From positions 124,001 to 188,000 of the forward strand of contig NZ_JAGFMD010000007.1 in the NCBI RefSeq assembly GCF_017592825.1: a stretch of DNA of 64,000 nucleotides, written 5' to 3'. Position numbers and translations under genes: made by a program. This DNA comes from Roseivirga sp. E12. GTDB lineage: Bacteria; Bacteroidota; Bacteroidia; Cytophagales; Cyclobacteriaceae. Shown here piece after piece: positions 7,533 through 17,106 of the stretch (positions are counted from its first letter, which is position 1; the number at the start of each line of letters is the position of its first letter). The notes under the pieces were generated by a model, which saw nothing but the letters and a program-made list of their open reading frames with translations, was not told the origin of the DNA and made no database searches.

Positions 7533-10139
7533 ATGGCCAAGACGAAAGAGGCGAAGGAAACTCCATTGATGAAGCAGTACAATGCCATCAAGGCAAAGCA
7601 CCCAGGAGCACTGCTTTTGTTCAGGGTAGGGGATTTCTATGAAACCTTTGGAGAGGATGCCATCAAGGCCAGTAATGTACTCAACATTGTACTTACTAAA
7701 AGGGCCAATGGAGCAGCAAGTCATATCGAATTAGCTGGGTTTCCACACCACTCTTTAGATACCTATCTACCAAAACTGGTTAGGGCCGGAAATAGGGTGG
7801 CTATCTGCGATCAGTTAGAAGATCCGAAGTCAGTAAAAGGTATTGTCAAACGTGGAGTAACCGAGCTGGTAACCCCGGGTCTGTCATTCAACGACAATGT
7901 ACTAGACCAAAAGAGAAATAATTACCTCGCTTCGCTCAGCTTTGGTAAAGACGAAATTGGAGCTGCTTTTCTAGATCTTTCTACTGGAGAGTTTCTCACT
8001 GCCCAGGGTAAGCCAGGCTACATCGATAAGCTTGTACAAGGTCTCAACCCTTCTGAATTCATTTTTTCGCGTGCCCAAAAAGAGCAATTTGAAGCGCAAT
8101 TCGAGGATAACTTCAACACCTATCACCTTGATGATTGGGTGTATGCTTTCGACTATGGTTATGAAAAACTGACCAACCATTTCTCAACCAAGTCGCTTAA
8201 GGGTTTTGGTATAGAGGAGATGAACTTGGCCATTGCTGCGGCAGGCGCTGTTCTCTATTACCTAGAAGATACGGAGCACAAAGAAATTGGTCATATAGCT
8301 GCCATCAGCCGACTGGAGGAGGACAAATACGTATGGCTTGATAAGTTTACCATTCGAAACCTGGAACTGGTTTATCCTCAGCAAGAGGGTGGAATTCCAT
8401 TAATTCAGATTCTCGATAAAACCCTAACTCCAATGGGTTCGAGAATGCTAAAGCGCTGGATGGTATTACCTCTTAAAGAGCGTAAGAAGATTGAGGAACG
8501 CCTGTCTATTGTCGATGCTTTTCATACTAATAATGACTTGACGGAGAGTGTCGCTGAGGCCATGGATGGAATTGGCGATCTGGAAAGGCTGATTTCGAAA
8601 GTCGCGGTAGGAAGAATTAATCCTAGAGAACTTAATCAGCTGAAGAATGCTGTTCAACGCATCGGACCTATCAAGGAGGCGATGGCTAATTCTTCGCAAA
8701 AGTCACTTCAGGCCCTGTCGAAGCAATTGGATAAATGTGACAAGCTTCTTGAAAGGATTGAACTGCAATTGAAGGAAGACGCCCCAATGCTTGTGCATCA
8801 GGGAGGAATAATTGCAGAGGGAGTGGATGCGGAATTGGATGAGCTTAGATCCATTGCATTCAGCGGGAAAGATTACTTGGTTCAAATTCAGCAGCGCGAA
8901 TGTGAGGCTACCGGTATTACTTCTCTTAAGATTGCCTATAACAAAGTCTTCGGTTACTATTTGGAAGTGAGTAATGCTCACAAAGACAAGGTGCCCGAAG
9001 AATGGATTAGAAAGCAGACTTTGGTGAATGCCGAGAGATACATAACTCAGGAGCTCAAGACTTACGAGGAAAAAATTATCAATGCGGAAGATCAGTATAA
9101 GGTCATTGAGCAACGCTTGTTTGCAGACTTGGTGGCTTTCGCTGCCGAATTTACTGCTCAGATTCAGCGCAATGCAGGTGTCATAGCCACCATTGATTGC
9201 TTGATTTCATTTGCTAACATCGCGAAAGAGTTCGATTACTGCAGACCTGAGTTAAATGACAAAATGCTAATCGATATCGAGAACGGGAGGCACCCGGTTA
9301 TTGAACAGCAGTTGCCAGTTGGTGAAAGTTATGTTCCCAATGATGTGTTGCTTGACGATCATACCCACCAGATATTAATCATCACTGGCCCTAATATGGC
9401 TGGTAAATCGGCTTTATTGCGACAGACCGCCCTAATTGTATTGATGGCGCAAATGGGCAGCTATGTTCCTGCTTCAAAAGCTAAGTTGGGCATTACCGAT
9501 AAGGTGTTTACCCGTGTAGGAGCTTCCGATAACCTTTCGAAGGGCGAATCTACTTTTATGGTGGAAATGACTGAGACTGCGAGTATTCTCAATAATCTTT
9601 CGGAAAGAAGCTTGATCCTAATGGACGAGATTGGAAGAGGAACGAGTACCTATGACGGTATTTCCATTGCTTGGTCTATCGTGGAATACTTACACAACCA
9701 TGACAAGTTCAAGGCAAAGACCTTATTCGCGACACATTACCATGAATTGAATCAATTGGAGGAAGACTTCCCTGCCATCAAAAACTTTAATGTCTCGGTG
9801 AAAGAGGTAGGCAACAAGGTGATCTTTATGCGCAAGCTGAAAGAGGGCGGCAGTGAGCATAGCTTCGGTATACACGTGGCGCAAATGGCAGGAATGCCAA
9901 ATCCAGTAGTTATTCGTGCAGCCGAAATCATGAGTCATCTCGAAAAAGATAAGATTCGAAATCAGACAGAGGATAAACTCAGGGATGTTCCTAAGAACAA
10001 TTTCCAGCTCAATCTATTTGAGGCGGATCCTACCTTCAATGAAATCAAGGAGATTTTGGAGAACCTTGATATCAATACTATTTCTCCTGTGGAAGCACTC
10101 TTGAAACTGAATGAAATTAAGGGTAAACTTAAAGAGTAA
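7533..10139 (+). CDS. mutS: DNA mismatch repair protein MutS
   Basis: At 868 residues this is full-length MutS1. The N-terminal mismatch-recognition motif is visible as [17 protein letters not shown], which contains the Phe-x-Glu that stacks on the mismatch. The connector, lever and clamp regions follow. The ATPase has Walker A GPNMAGKS (619-626), the Walker B region [16 protein letters not shown] (from 694) and THYHEL. It recognises mispaired bases and recruits MutL in the cytoplasm. I prefer the ATG at 7533 to the TTG at 7527. It is divergent from the TonB receptor and followed by two tRNA genes. Confidence 0.98.
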   Translation: MAKTKEAKETPLMKQYNAIKAKHPGALLLFRVGDFYETFGEDAIKASNVLNIVLTKRANGAASHIELAGFPHHSLDTYLPKLVRAGNRVAICDQLEDPKSVKGIVKRGVTELVTPGLSFNDNVLDQKRNNYLASLSFGKDEIGAAFLDLSTGEFLTAQGKPGYIDKLVQGLNPSEFIFSRAQKEQFEAQFEDNFNTYHLDDWVYAFDYGYEKLTNHFSTKSLKGFGIEEMNLAIAAAGAVLYYLEDTEHKEIGHIAAISRLEEDKYVWLDKFTIRNLELVYPQQEGGIPLIQILDKTLTPMGSRMLKRWMVLPLKERKKIEERLSIVDAFHTNNDLTESVAEAMDGIGDLERLISKVAVGRINPRELNQLKNAVQRIGPIKEAMANSSQKSLQALSKQLDKCDKLLERIELQLKEDAPMLVHQGGIIAEGVDAELDELRSIAFSGKDYLVQIQQRECEATGITSLKIAYNKVFGYYLEVSNAHKDKVPEEWIRKQTLVNAERYITQELKTYEEKIINAEDQYKVIEQRLFADLVAFAAEFTAQIQRNAGVIATIDCLISFANIAKEFDYCRPELNDKMLIDIENGRHPVIEQQLPVGESYVPNDVLLDDHTHQILIITGPNMAGKSALLRQTALIVLMAQMGSYVPASKAKLGITDKVFTRVGASDNLSKGESTFMVEMTETASILNNLSERSLILMDEIGRGTSTYDGISIAWSIVEYLHNHDKFKAKTLFATHYHELNQLEEDFPAIKNFNVSVKEVGNKVIFMRKLKEGGSEHSFGIHVAQMAGMPNPVVIRAAEIMSHLEKDKIRNQTEDKLRDVPKNNFQLNLFEADPTFNEIKEILENLDINTISPVEALLKLNEIKGKLKE

Positions 10140-10155
10140 ATTTTTTCAAAAGCCG

Positions 10156-10185
10156 TTGCAAATTAAAAGGCCTTCACTAAATTTG
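10156..10185 (+). promoter_or_regulatory. promoter of the tRNA genes
   Basis: A TTG at 10156-10158 and TAAATTTG at 10178-10185 are separated by 19 bases. This is an exact match to the Bacteroidota -33/-7 promoter pattern, ending 44 bases before tRNA-Gly. The 11-base string AAATTTGCAGT at 10179 recurs at 10209. Confidence 0.72.
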
Positions 10186-10229
10186 CAGTCCGTTTCGCAA
10201 CAAGCGCGAAATTTGCAGTACTGAAATAA

Positions 10230-10302
<73 letters not shown>

Positions 10303-10314
10303 CATAAATGAAGA

Positions 10315-10339
10315 AGCGTGATCGCGATCACGCTTTTTT
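10315..10339 (+). terminator. intrinsic terminator after tRNA-Gly
   Basis: AGCGTGAT and ATCACGCT pair perfectly around CGCG, and a run of T follows. It begins 13 bases after tRNA-Gly. Confidence 0.9.
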
Positions 10340-10380
10340 AGTTTAGAGCCATTTAAGATAAGGACTACCTAGTAGTCAAT

Positions 10381-10464
10381 GCCGGAGTGGTGGAATTGGT
10401 AGACACGCAAGACTTAAAATCTTGTGCTCTTCTGAGCGTATGGGTTCAAGTCCCATCTCTGGTA
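10381..10464 (+). tRNA. tRNA-Leu (anticodon TAA)
   Basis: An 84-base class II tRNA with anticodon TAA (loop ACTTAAAAT), D-arm containing GGAATTGGTAGACAC, a long variable arm (TGCTCTTCTGAGCG region) and T-loop TTCAAGT. The acceptor GCCGGAG pairs with CTCTGGT through two G-U pairs; the discriminator is A. CCA is not encoded. A protein frame that overlaps it is spurious. Confidence 0.95.
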
Positions 10465-10471
10465 CATAAAA

Positions 10472-10496
10472 AGCCCCGACATGTCGGGGCTTTTTT
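10472..10496 (+). terminator. intrinsic terminator after tRNA-Leu
   Basis: AGCCCCGAC and GTCGGGGCT form a 9-base-pair GC-rich stem with a two-base centre, followed by six T. It starts 8 bases after the tRNA. Confidence 0.92.
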
Positions 10497-10518
10497 CGTT
10501 TTACATCAATTTAGATTC

Positions 10519-10557
10519 TTACTCATCTCGCAAAGAGTCCACTGGGTTCATCTTCTA
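10519..10557 (-). pseudogene. relic of an FtsX-type ABC permease C-terminus
   Basis: On the minus strand the last codons before a TAA read KMNPVDSLRDE. That is the usual C-terminal tail of MacB/FtsX-type permeases; the intact permease at 56043-58721 ends in NPIKSLRSE. A stop codon lies directly upstream in frame and nothing else of the family is visible, so this is a decayed remnant of a gene otherwise lost. Confidence 0.45.
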
Positions 10558-10677
10558 AATCATCCTCAATTTCATTGCCAAAAGTATTTTATACAAATCG
10601 AAGTTTTTATATACCTGCCATAGGCATTGGCTTTTTTCATATCTTCAAAGAGCACTTTTAGAATCACCTGAGACAAG

Positions 10678-12141
10678 ATGAAGACAAAGACCTTAATATT
10701 GATTTTTTGTATGACAGCAGCCATTGCATGCGAAAAGGCAGAGCTACCACCAGCACCAATAGGACCACTTCCGAGCCCTCAACAAATTACCTGGCATGAA
10801 ATGGAATACTATGCCTTCGTGCATTTCAATATGAATACATTTACCGATCTCGAATGGGGACTAGGAGGTGAGTCTCCAAGCCTCTTTAATCCCTCAGAAC
10901 TCGATACGCGACAATGGGCGAGGGTGGCGAAGGAAGCAGGAATGAAGGCTATAATCCTTACGGCCAAACATCATGACGGCTTTTGCCTCTGGCCGTCAGC
11001 ATTTACAGAGCACTCTGTTAAGAACAGTCCTTGGAAGGATGGAAAAGGGGACGTAATAAGAGAGTTGGCTGCAGCCTGCAAAGAATATGGTCTAAAAATG
11101 GGGCTTTATCTCTCCCCTTGGGATAGAAACCATTCAGACTATGGAAGCCCAGAATACCTTACTTACTACCGAAACCAGATGCAAGAGATTTTGACCAACT
11201 ACGGTGAGGTCTTTGAGTTTTGGGTGGACGGGGCTAATGGTGGTGACGGTTACTATGGTGGAGCAAACGAAACGCGGAATGTTGATCGAACTACCTATTA
11301 TGATTGGGACAGTACCTTTGCTTTGGCAAGGTCATATCAACCCGAAATCGTGTCGTTTAGTGATGGCGGTCCTGAAGTACGTTGGGTAGGGAATGAACGA
11401 GGTATTGCTTCCGAAACGAATTGGGCTTTGTTAAAACGAGCCGATTTTGCCCCGGGAGTGGCAGATAGCAAGCTTTTGGGCACGGGCCAAATAGATGGTA
11501 CACATTGGGTTGCTGCTGAGTGCGATGTATCCATTCGACCGGGTTGGTACTATCATGAAAGCCAAGATGATCAGGTAAAATTACTGAGCCACCTTTTGGA
11601 TATCTACTATAAATCTGTAGGCCGAAATGCCAATTTGCTTTTGAATTTGCCTGTCGATCGCAGAGGACGGGTTCATGAAAATGATGTGAAAGCCCTTAAG
11701 GAACTGAGAAAGGCATTGGATCAAACTTTTGCCGAAAACGTTGCATTACAAGCGAAAGTCATTGCCTCAAATTCACGTGGGAAGAATTTCTCACCATCAC
11801 TGGTTACTGACGCTGAAAAGTCCACTTATTGGGCAACCGAAGATGATATAATTGAAAGTTGGATAGAGCTTGATTTTGGAAAGGAGATCGATTTGAACAG
11901 GCTTGTCTTGCAAGAACATATTGCACTGGGTCAGCGAGTAATTTCCTTCAAAGTTGAAGCTTATGTTGATGGAGGTTACAATGAAATTGCCCGTCAGTCC
12001 ACAATTGGATACAAGCGAATTCTGAGACTTCCGGATACAAAAACGGACAAGCTTAAGGTCACCATTCTTGACGCGAAAGCCTGTCCGACAATTTCAAATA
12101 TTGAAGTTTACATGGCAACTACTGAGCCTTCTTATCCTTAG
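10678..12141 (+). CDS. GH29 alpha-L-fucosidase lipoprotein with F5/8-type C-terminal domain
   Basis: The 487-residue protein has a lipobox (AAIAC, Cys18), then a GH29 (beta/alpha)8 barrel at about 35-345. Family marks are AKHHDGF (97-102) and the nucleophile Asp184 in FWVDG. Residues 350-483 form a discoidin (F5/8 type C) beta-sandwich that probably binds sugar. It would release terminal alpha-L-fucose from glycans in the periplasm or at the cell surface, and is closest in style to the GH29-B (alpha-1,3/4-specific) group; that subgroup call is an inference. It stands apart from the main fucose locus and overlaps the 3' end of the convergent acyltransferase gene by 23 bases. Confidence 0.9.
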   Translation: MKTKTLILIFCMTAAIACEKAELPPAPIGPLPSPQQITWHEMEYYAFVHFNMNTFTDLEWGLGGESPSLFNPSELDTRQWARVAKEAGMKAIILTAKHHDGFCLWPSAFTEHSVKNSPWKDGKGDVIRELAAACKEYGLKMGLYLSPWDRNHSDYGSPEYLTYYRNQMQEILTNYGEVFEFWVDGANGGDGYYGGANETRNVDRTTYYDWDSTFALARSYQPEIVSFSDGGPEVRWVGNERGIASETNWALLKRADFAPGVADSKLLGTGQIDGTHWVAAECDVSIRPGWYYHESQDDQVKLLSHLLDIYYKSVGRNANLLLNLPVDRRGRVHENDVKALKELRKALDQTFAENVALQAKVIASNSRGKNFSPSLVTDAEKSTYWATEDDIIESWIELDFGKEIDLNRLVLQEHIALGQRVISFKVEAYVDGGYNEIARQSTIGYKRILRLPDTKTDKLKVTILDAKACPTISNIEVYMATTEPSYP

Positions 12142-13210
12142 GCCTTTTATTATTCTTCAACCCAAAAAGCGGTCTCAAAAACCACACCCGTCTAATTATG
12201 AACTCATAGGTGAGTAAGCAACTAATTCCCGTGAAGAGAATCAATAAGATGAATTGGGCAAAAGCCGGTATGTCCAATGGAAAAATCAGCAATGAGCCAA
12301 GGTATAGCGCGGCCATATGTATGATATAAATAGGGTAGACTGCCTGACTTAAATATGTCAGTGCCTTACTCGGTCTGTTCAGATAAGTAAATCCAATTCC
12401 TAGCACGGCAAATACCCATAAATTAGACTCAATTGATTTCAGGTAGTTGGGTCCCAAAAGCTCAAAATTGAATAGTCTGTAGAGATACATACCAAAAGCC
12501 ACGGCCAGTAAAGCCCACTTCCATTTAATTACCGTTTTTGTAAAAGTCTCTCCTGCGTAGATAAAGCAGTAGCCAAAAAAGAAGGCCAGAAACCCGATAA
12601 AGTAGCCGTGAGTGGTCATAGCATAAGTTTCAAAACTAGCCGGTTTGACAACCATTGATTCAATAACAAAGGGTATGATTACTATCAACAAGCCAAACGG
12701 ATTTTTGAAAAGTGAGACCAAAAGTTTGTGAAACCTGCCTTGCTCGTTTCTTTTTAGGTAGTAGAAGAGTGGTGAAAGAACCACTACGTAAATCAAGATG
12801 TTACCTAAGAACCAGAGGTGTGCTGGGTTAGACACATAAGAGGGTGGAATGTCATAGTAACTTTGCCAGACTAGAAAATGTAACGGTACGATCGCAAAAA
12901 TCCCAAATGCATAAGGGATTAGAATTCGCTGTCCTCTTTCTTTCATCAATTGACCCCAGCCGCGCTTACGCATGGCAAAAGCAACTCCCATTCCCGATAC
13001 GAAAAAGAGTAGAGGAATGCGCCAAATATTGAGGGCTGACATAGGAACCCAAATAGATTCCATTGGTTCGTTGCTCAGAATAAAGCCGATAAAGCCACCC
13101 CAGGGTTGAAAACCAATCGCTATATGGTAAATGAGTAGAAGGCCAATGGCGATGACTCTTAGCCAATCAATATCATACCTTCGCTGATCTATGGAGTTAT
13201 TGGATTCCAT
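12119..13210 (-). CDS. acyltransferase 3 family membrane protein
   Basis: The 363-residue protein has about ten hydrophobic helices. The N-terminal motif RRYDIDWLRVIAIGLLLIYH carries the conserved Arg and the catalytic-type His of the OafA/MdoC acyltransferase 3 family, and the LFFVSGMG and R-rich loop (MRKRGWGQLMKERGQRIL) follow. These proteins transfer acetyl or succinyl groups to extracytoplasmic sugars or lipids. The acceptor here is not known; proximity to fucosidases does not prove a link. It is two bases downstream of the ankyrin lipoprotein gene on the same strand, so those two are probably co-transcribed. Confidence 0.88.
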   Translation of the reverse strand: MESNNSIDQRRYDIDWLRVIAIGLLLIYHIAIGFQPWGGFIGFILSNEPMESIWVPMSALNIWRIPLLFFVSGMGVAFAMRKRGWGQLMKERGQRILIPYAFGIFAIVPLHFLVWQSYYDIPPSYVSNPAHLWFLGNILIYVVVLSPLFYYLKRNEQGRFHKLLVSLFKNPFGLLIVIIPFVIESMVVKPASFETYAMTTHGYFIGFLAFFFGYCFIYAGETFTKTVIKWKWALLAVAFGMYLYRLFNFELLGPNYLKSIESNLWVFAVLGIGFTYLNRPSKALTYLSQAVYPIYIIHMAALYLGSLLIFPLDIPAFAQFILLILFTGISCLLTYEFIIRRVWFLRPLFGLKNNKRPKDKKAQ

Positions 13211-13212
13211 TA

Positions 13213-13797
13213 TTACTGTTTTTGGCTGATGAGTGCGGCTATGGCCTCACGTTGCTTAGCAAGGTCTTCATAGTCAAATTTCAACCCGAGTGGTGCCAAA
13301 TCTCTTTTTATTTGATCGTATATAGCTTTAACATCTTTGAACGGTGCCTGTACTGATTCCAAAGCTGTAGAACCAAAGCTGTTGCGGGCATTTGTGTTAG
13401 CACCTTTTGCAAGAAGCGCCTTCACAATTTCTGTTCTACCGAAGAATGCAGCTGAATGTAGAGCGGTTGATCCATCAGCACTGGTAGCCTCAATGTCTGC
13501 ACCCCCTTCTATAAGGGCTTTCGCGGCTTCAGTTTTATCGAATGTAATGGCAATGGTTAATGCTGTAGAACCGAAATCGTCTTTTTGATTGAGTTCTGTT
13601 CCCGCTGCAATGTGTTGTTTGACCAAATCAGTCTTTCCTAAAAAGGCAGATTCGAATAGTGTTTGCGTAGGGGCTTTTGCCGATTTATCTTCACTGTTTT
13701 CCTTTTTTTCAGCATTGCATGACTGAAGAGAAAAACCAATTGTCAATAGTAAGATGGCTACTCCGACTTTTAAAAAATTTGTCTTTTTGTATTTCAT
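13213..13797 (-). CDS. ankyrin-repeat lipoprotein
   Basis: A 194-residue protein with a signal peptide and lipobox (SLQSC, Cys27), an acidic/lysine linker and then ankyrin repeats from about residue 47 to 150. The repeats are visible as LFESAFLGKTDLVKQHIAAG, GSTALTIAITFDKTEAAKAL, GSTALHSAAFFGRTEIVKAL and GSTALESV. A short helical tail closes it. It would sit in the periplasm or on the outer membrane as a binding module; the partner is unknown. It precedes the acyltransferase by two bases and is divergent from the AraC-TPR regulator. Confidence 0.88.
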   Translation of the reverse strand: MKYKKTNFLKVGVAILLLTIGFSLQSCNAEKKENSEDKSAKAPTQTLFESAFLGKTDLVKQHIAAGTELNQKDDFGSTALTIAITFDKTEAAKALIEGGADIEATSADGSTALHSAAFFGRTEIVKALLAKGANTNARNSFGSTALESVQAPFKDVKAIYDQIKRDLAPLGLKFDYEDLAKQREAIAALISQKQ

Positions 13798-13912
13798 GAT
13801 AATGGTATTTGAGTTTTACTTTTTTCTGATAATACAAAGGTCCTCAAATGTTTTAGGCCATCGCATATAGGAATGTTGCGGATTATATCAGCTATGCTAA
13901 AAACTTTGAAAT

Positions 13913-13972
13913 TATGACTTATGACTATAAACTATGACGCAAACCCCTGTTTAAATCAAATTTAAAGGGTTT
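13913..13972. promoter_or_regulatory. TATGAC repeats and long imperfect hairpin in the divergent region
   Basis: TATGAC occurs at 13913, 13920 and 13933. Right after it, AAACCC + TTTAAAT (13941-13946 and 13950-13956) pairs with ATTTAAA + GGGTTT (13960-13972) as a 13-base stem with a three-base bulge. The block lies about 60-120 bases before the AraC-TPR gene and could hold its operators. Confidence 0.4.
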
Positions 13973-14030
13973 GGAATTGGTAACTATCCTGCCCTTTTTT
14001 GTAACAATATTAAATGTGCAAACTGACTAG

Positions 14031-16118
14031 ATGTCGAACTTCTTGAACATAGAAAGTGACTTCCTTGATAAGACAATCTTGAAGATTCAAGAGAATCTGT
14101 CGGATGAAGGCTTTGGTGTTTCTGAATTGGCCGAAAGTTTGGATATGAGTAGATCTAATCTGCTTAGGAAGGTTCAGAAACTGACGGACATGTCGGTGAG
14201 TGTTTTGATTAGACAGACACGACTTCATCACGCACAGGAGTTCTTGCGGAGTGATGAGCTGACGGTTTCAGAAGTTTCCTACAAGGTAGGTTTCAATAGC
14301 GTTTCCTACTTTACAAAATGCTACCGAGAGCATTATGGTTATCCCCCTGGGGAAGAAAGACCAAAGTTTTTGGAGTCCAAGTCAAACCCTCCAAAGGACG
14401 ATAGCCATAATGTAGTTTCGAAAAGATGGCTTGTACCAATAGCGGTGATGTTAGTTATCGTTTTAGCAATTATTTTCTTTCCCAAGCAAGAGCAATCGAG
14501 GAATCCAAGTCTTGAGAAATCCATAGCCGTTCTGCCATTTAAAAATGACAGTAATGACTCCAGCAATATTTACATAGTCAACGGCCTGATGGAAGCCGTT
14601 CTAAACAACCTGCAAAAGATTGAAAACTTAAGAGTAGTCAGCAGGACTTCTGTAGAGAGTTATCGTGATAATGCCAAGTCAATTGGTGAAATAGCCGAGG
14701 AGCTTAATGCTGACTATATAGTAGAGGGCAGTGGCCAAAAGGTCGGAGATCAAATCTTGTTGACAATTCAATTGATTGAGGCACCTAAAGATGATCACTT
14801 GTGGTCCGAGCAGTACCAAAGATCTTCAAGCAATATTTTTGAGCTTCAGGCTGAGGTTGCTAAAGACATTGCGCAAAGGATCGAGGTTTATATTTCTCCA
14901 GATGAAATCAGGCGAATTGAAAAATTACCGACAGAAAATGCATTGGCCTACGATTACTTTCTTAGAGGGCTGACTATTCTGAATGAGATTTTTGGCTCAG
15001 ATCTCGATCAAGCACTGGACTACTTCAAAAAGTCAGTAGAGGAGGATCCTAACTTTGCACTGGGCTATGCGCATATGGCCATCTGTTACTACTATTTAGA
15101 CCTCTATGCTGCTGAAAAGCAATTTGCTAGAGAGATAAGCGAGCTTTCTGACAGAGCCCTCTTCCTAGACCCTGAACTATTTGCTAGCCAGGTGGCGAAA
15201 GGGCTTTTTTATATGCAGGATCGCCAATATACCCTAGCCATAGAATACTTCGAAAAGGCACTGAATTTCAGCCCTAACGCTGTAAGCGCCCACAATTTCC
15301 TGTCAGAAATTTACAATGTTTATTTGCCGAATACGAGAAGGTATTTGACGCATGCACTCAAGGCCATCAGGTTGGATAATACCAATATAGATTCTACCCT
15401 CACAAGTATATCCTTTCTACATCTGAGTAATGCGCTGGCTCAAACTGGCTTTTTTGATGAAGCTGAAGCATTTGCCGAAAAGTCAATCGCCCTCGACTCA
15501 ACAAACCTGTTTTCACAATACCTGTATCCATACATTAAAATGGCTCAAGGTAACGACCTGCAAACAACAGTGGGTCTAGTAAAGGAAGTTTTGAATAAAG
15601 ACACTACACGCCTGGATATCATTCAAGAGGTGGCAAAGCTCTATTATACGATGGAAAGGTATGAGGAGGCTGCATTTTATTACGATGTTTTCAACACCAT
15701 AAAGGCCCAGTATGGGCTAAACATATTTGATGGTGAGTCAATAAAGATTGCTTATATCTATGACCAATTGGGTAGAGAAGAGGAGGCAAAAGAGCAAATG
15801 AAAATATATTACGCATACGCTCAAAATGACAATTCTATCTATAAGGACCTCATGTTCTCGAGCTACTATGCTTATATGGGTGATATTGAAGAGGCCATTG
15901 AATACTTAAAGAAATTCTCAGAGCAAAGGGACTACTTTTATTGGTTGGTAATGATGATGAAGGATGATCCTATTATGAAACCACTTCAGGTTCATCCTGA
16001 TTATGCACCAACGATGAAGAAAATTGACGATCAGTTTTGGGAAGATCATAAAGCGACAAGAAAAATGCTTGAGGAAGAGGGGCTAATTCAAAGTACTTTT
16101 AGACAAAGTAGATTTTGA
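14031..16118 (+). CDS. AraC-type HTH regulator fused through a membrane helix to a TolB-like/TPR sensor
   Basis: The 695-residue protein has an AraC/XylS DNA-binding domain at its N-terminus (about 10-105, with VSELAESLDMSRSNLLRKV and the second helix pair VSEVSYKVGFNSVSYFTKCY). A membrane helix lies at 133-150. Beyond it is a FlgO/TolB-like domain (SIAVLPFKNDS, 164-265) and TPR repeats (about 310-650, e.g. ALDYFKKSVEEDPNFALGYA and AIEYFEKALNFSPNAVSAHN). This predicts a membrane-bound one-component regulator: DNA binding in the cytoplasm, sensing outside. Its 3' end faces the second AraC gene ten bases away. It may control the fucose locus, but that is only positional. Confidence 0.85.
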   Translation: MSNFLNIESDFLDKTILKIQENLSDEGFGVSELAESLDMSRSNLLRKVQKLTDMSVSVLIRQTRLHHAQEFLRSDELTVSEVSYKVGFNSVSYFTKCYREHYGYPPGEERPKFLESKSNPPKDDSHNVVSKRWLVPIAVMLVIVLAIIFFPKQEQSRNPSLEKSIAVLPFKNDSNDSSNIYIVNGLMEAVLNNLQKIENLRVVSRTSVESYRDNAKSIGEIAEELNADYIVEGSGQKVGDQILLTIQLIEAPKDDHLWSEQYQRSSSNIFELQAEVAKDIAQRIEVYISPDEIRRIEKLPTENALAYDYFLRGLTILNEIFGSDLDQALDYFKKSVEEDPNFALGYAHMAICYYYLDLYAAEKQFAREISELSDRALFLDPELFASQVAKGLFYMQDRQYTLAIEYFEKALNFSPNAVSAHNFLSEIYNVYLPNTRRYLTHALKAIRLDNTNIDSTLTSISFLHLSNALAQTGFFDEAEAFAEKSIALDSTNLFSQYLYPYIKMAQGNDLQTTVGLVKEVLNKDTTRLDIIQEVAKLYYTMERYEEAAFYYDVFNTIKAQYGLNIFDGESIKIAYIYDQLGREEEAKEQMKIYYAYAQNDNSIYKDLMFSSYYAYMGDIEEAIEYLKKFSEQRDYFYWLVMMMKDDPIMKPLQVHPDYAPTMKKIDDQFWEDHKATRKMLEEEGLIQSTFRQSRF

Positions 16119-16128
16119 TATTCTACTA

Positions 16129-17001
16129 TTAGGCCTTCCGTGATAATAGGTAGGCCGAAGGCGACAAACCCATTTTCTTTTTAAACTGCCTGTTGAAATG
16201 CGAAATATTATTGTAGCCGCAGTAATAGCTTATTTCTAGAATTCCCATCTGCCTTTCCACAAGCATTTTGCAAGCAAAACCAATCCTTATTTCGTTTAAA
16301 AATTCCGTGAAAGTTTTCTGCGTGGTTCGTTTAAAATACCTGCAAAACGAAGACTTATTCATGCTTACTAAATCAGCAATATCATCTACATTAATGTCCT
16401 CTTGAAAATGATGCATTACATAATCATACACCTTGTCAAGCTTAAGATCTCCAGCCTGCTCAAAATGATTTACAAAACCAGAGCTAGCGATTGTTTTCGC
16501 ATCACCGTCTTTACATAAGTCCGCCAGAATGGCCAAGAAGCCCAGCATACGGGATAGGTCATCAACTTTATCAAGAGCTTCTATCTTAGGCCCCACCAAT
16601 TCAACAGTCCTGGCAGAGAATTTCAACCCAAGTTTTGCCTTCTCCATCAACGTGTGGAATTCAACTAGTTCTGGAATGTCCGAGAAAGTAGTGTTCAGGA
16701 AAGTCGGGTTGAAGTGTATAGCATGAGCCTCAGCCCGCTTTTTAGAGTCAGGCTCAAAATAAGCATTATCGTTTTGATACATATGAGGCAGATTACTGCC
16801 TATAAGAATCAATTCACCTGCCTGAAACCGGTCAATATTGTCTCCAATAAAACGTGTACCCTCACTCCTAACGATATAAACCAATTCAAGCTCAACATGA
16901 TAATGCCACACCTTAAGAAAGTATGGGAAGTCATGACGTGCTACGGAAAATGAGTGGTCAGGAGTGGCACCTCTTTTTAGTAATGTTGCTTTCACTGACA
17001 T
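16129..17001 (-). CDS. AraC-family regulator with cupin sensor, probable regulator of the fucose locus
   Basis: This 290-residue protein has an N-terminal cupin-like sugar-sensing domain (about 15-130, HYHVELELVYIVRSEG and GELILIGSNLPH) and a C-terminal AraC HTH pair (about 190-288, VDDIADLVSMNKSSFCRYFK and LEISYYCGYNNISHFNRQFK). The layout is that of RhaS/RhaR- or XylS-like activators that respond to a sugar. It is transcribed divergently from the fuconate dehydratase gene across 105 bases, which is the usual position of a local regulator. An L-fucose-derived inducer is therefore likely but not shown. Confidence 0.88.
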   Translation of the reverse strand: MSVKATLLKRGATPDHSFSVARHDFPYFLKVWHYHVELELVYIVRSEGTRFIGDNIDRFQAGELILIGSNLPHMYQNDNAYFEPDSKKRAEAHAIHFNPTFLNTTFSDIPELVEFHTLMEKAKLGLKFSARTVELVGPKIEALDKVDDLSRMLGFLAILADLCKDGDAKTIASSGFVNHFEQAGDLKLDKVYDYVMHHFQEDINVDDIADLVSMNKSSFCRYFKRTTQKTFTEFLNEIRIGFACKMLVERQMGILEISYYCGYNNISHFNRQFKKKMGLSPSAYLLSRKA

Positions 17002-17106
17002 TAATTTAGCAAGAAGAACAAGAATTCATTACTCTATCGCAAAAATAGTGTAAGTAAGGGGATACTTCATCGTAGTATTGAAGACCTTAATTTGAGAGAT
17101 TGCTTT

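Noticed and set aside
10387-10623. 78-codon plus-strand frame
   Set aside because: It starts inside tRNA-Leu and reads through the terminator; it is a shadow.
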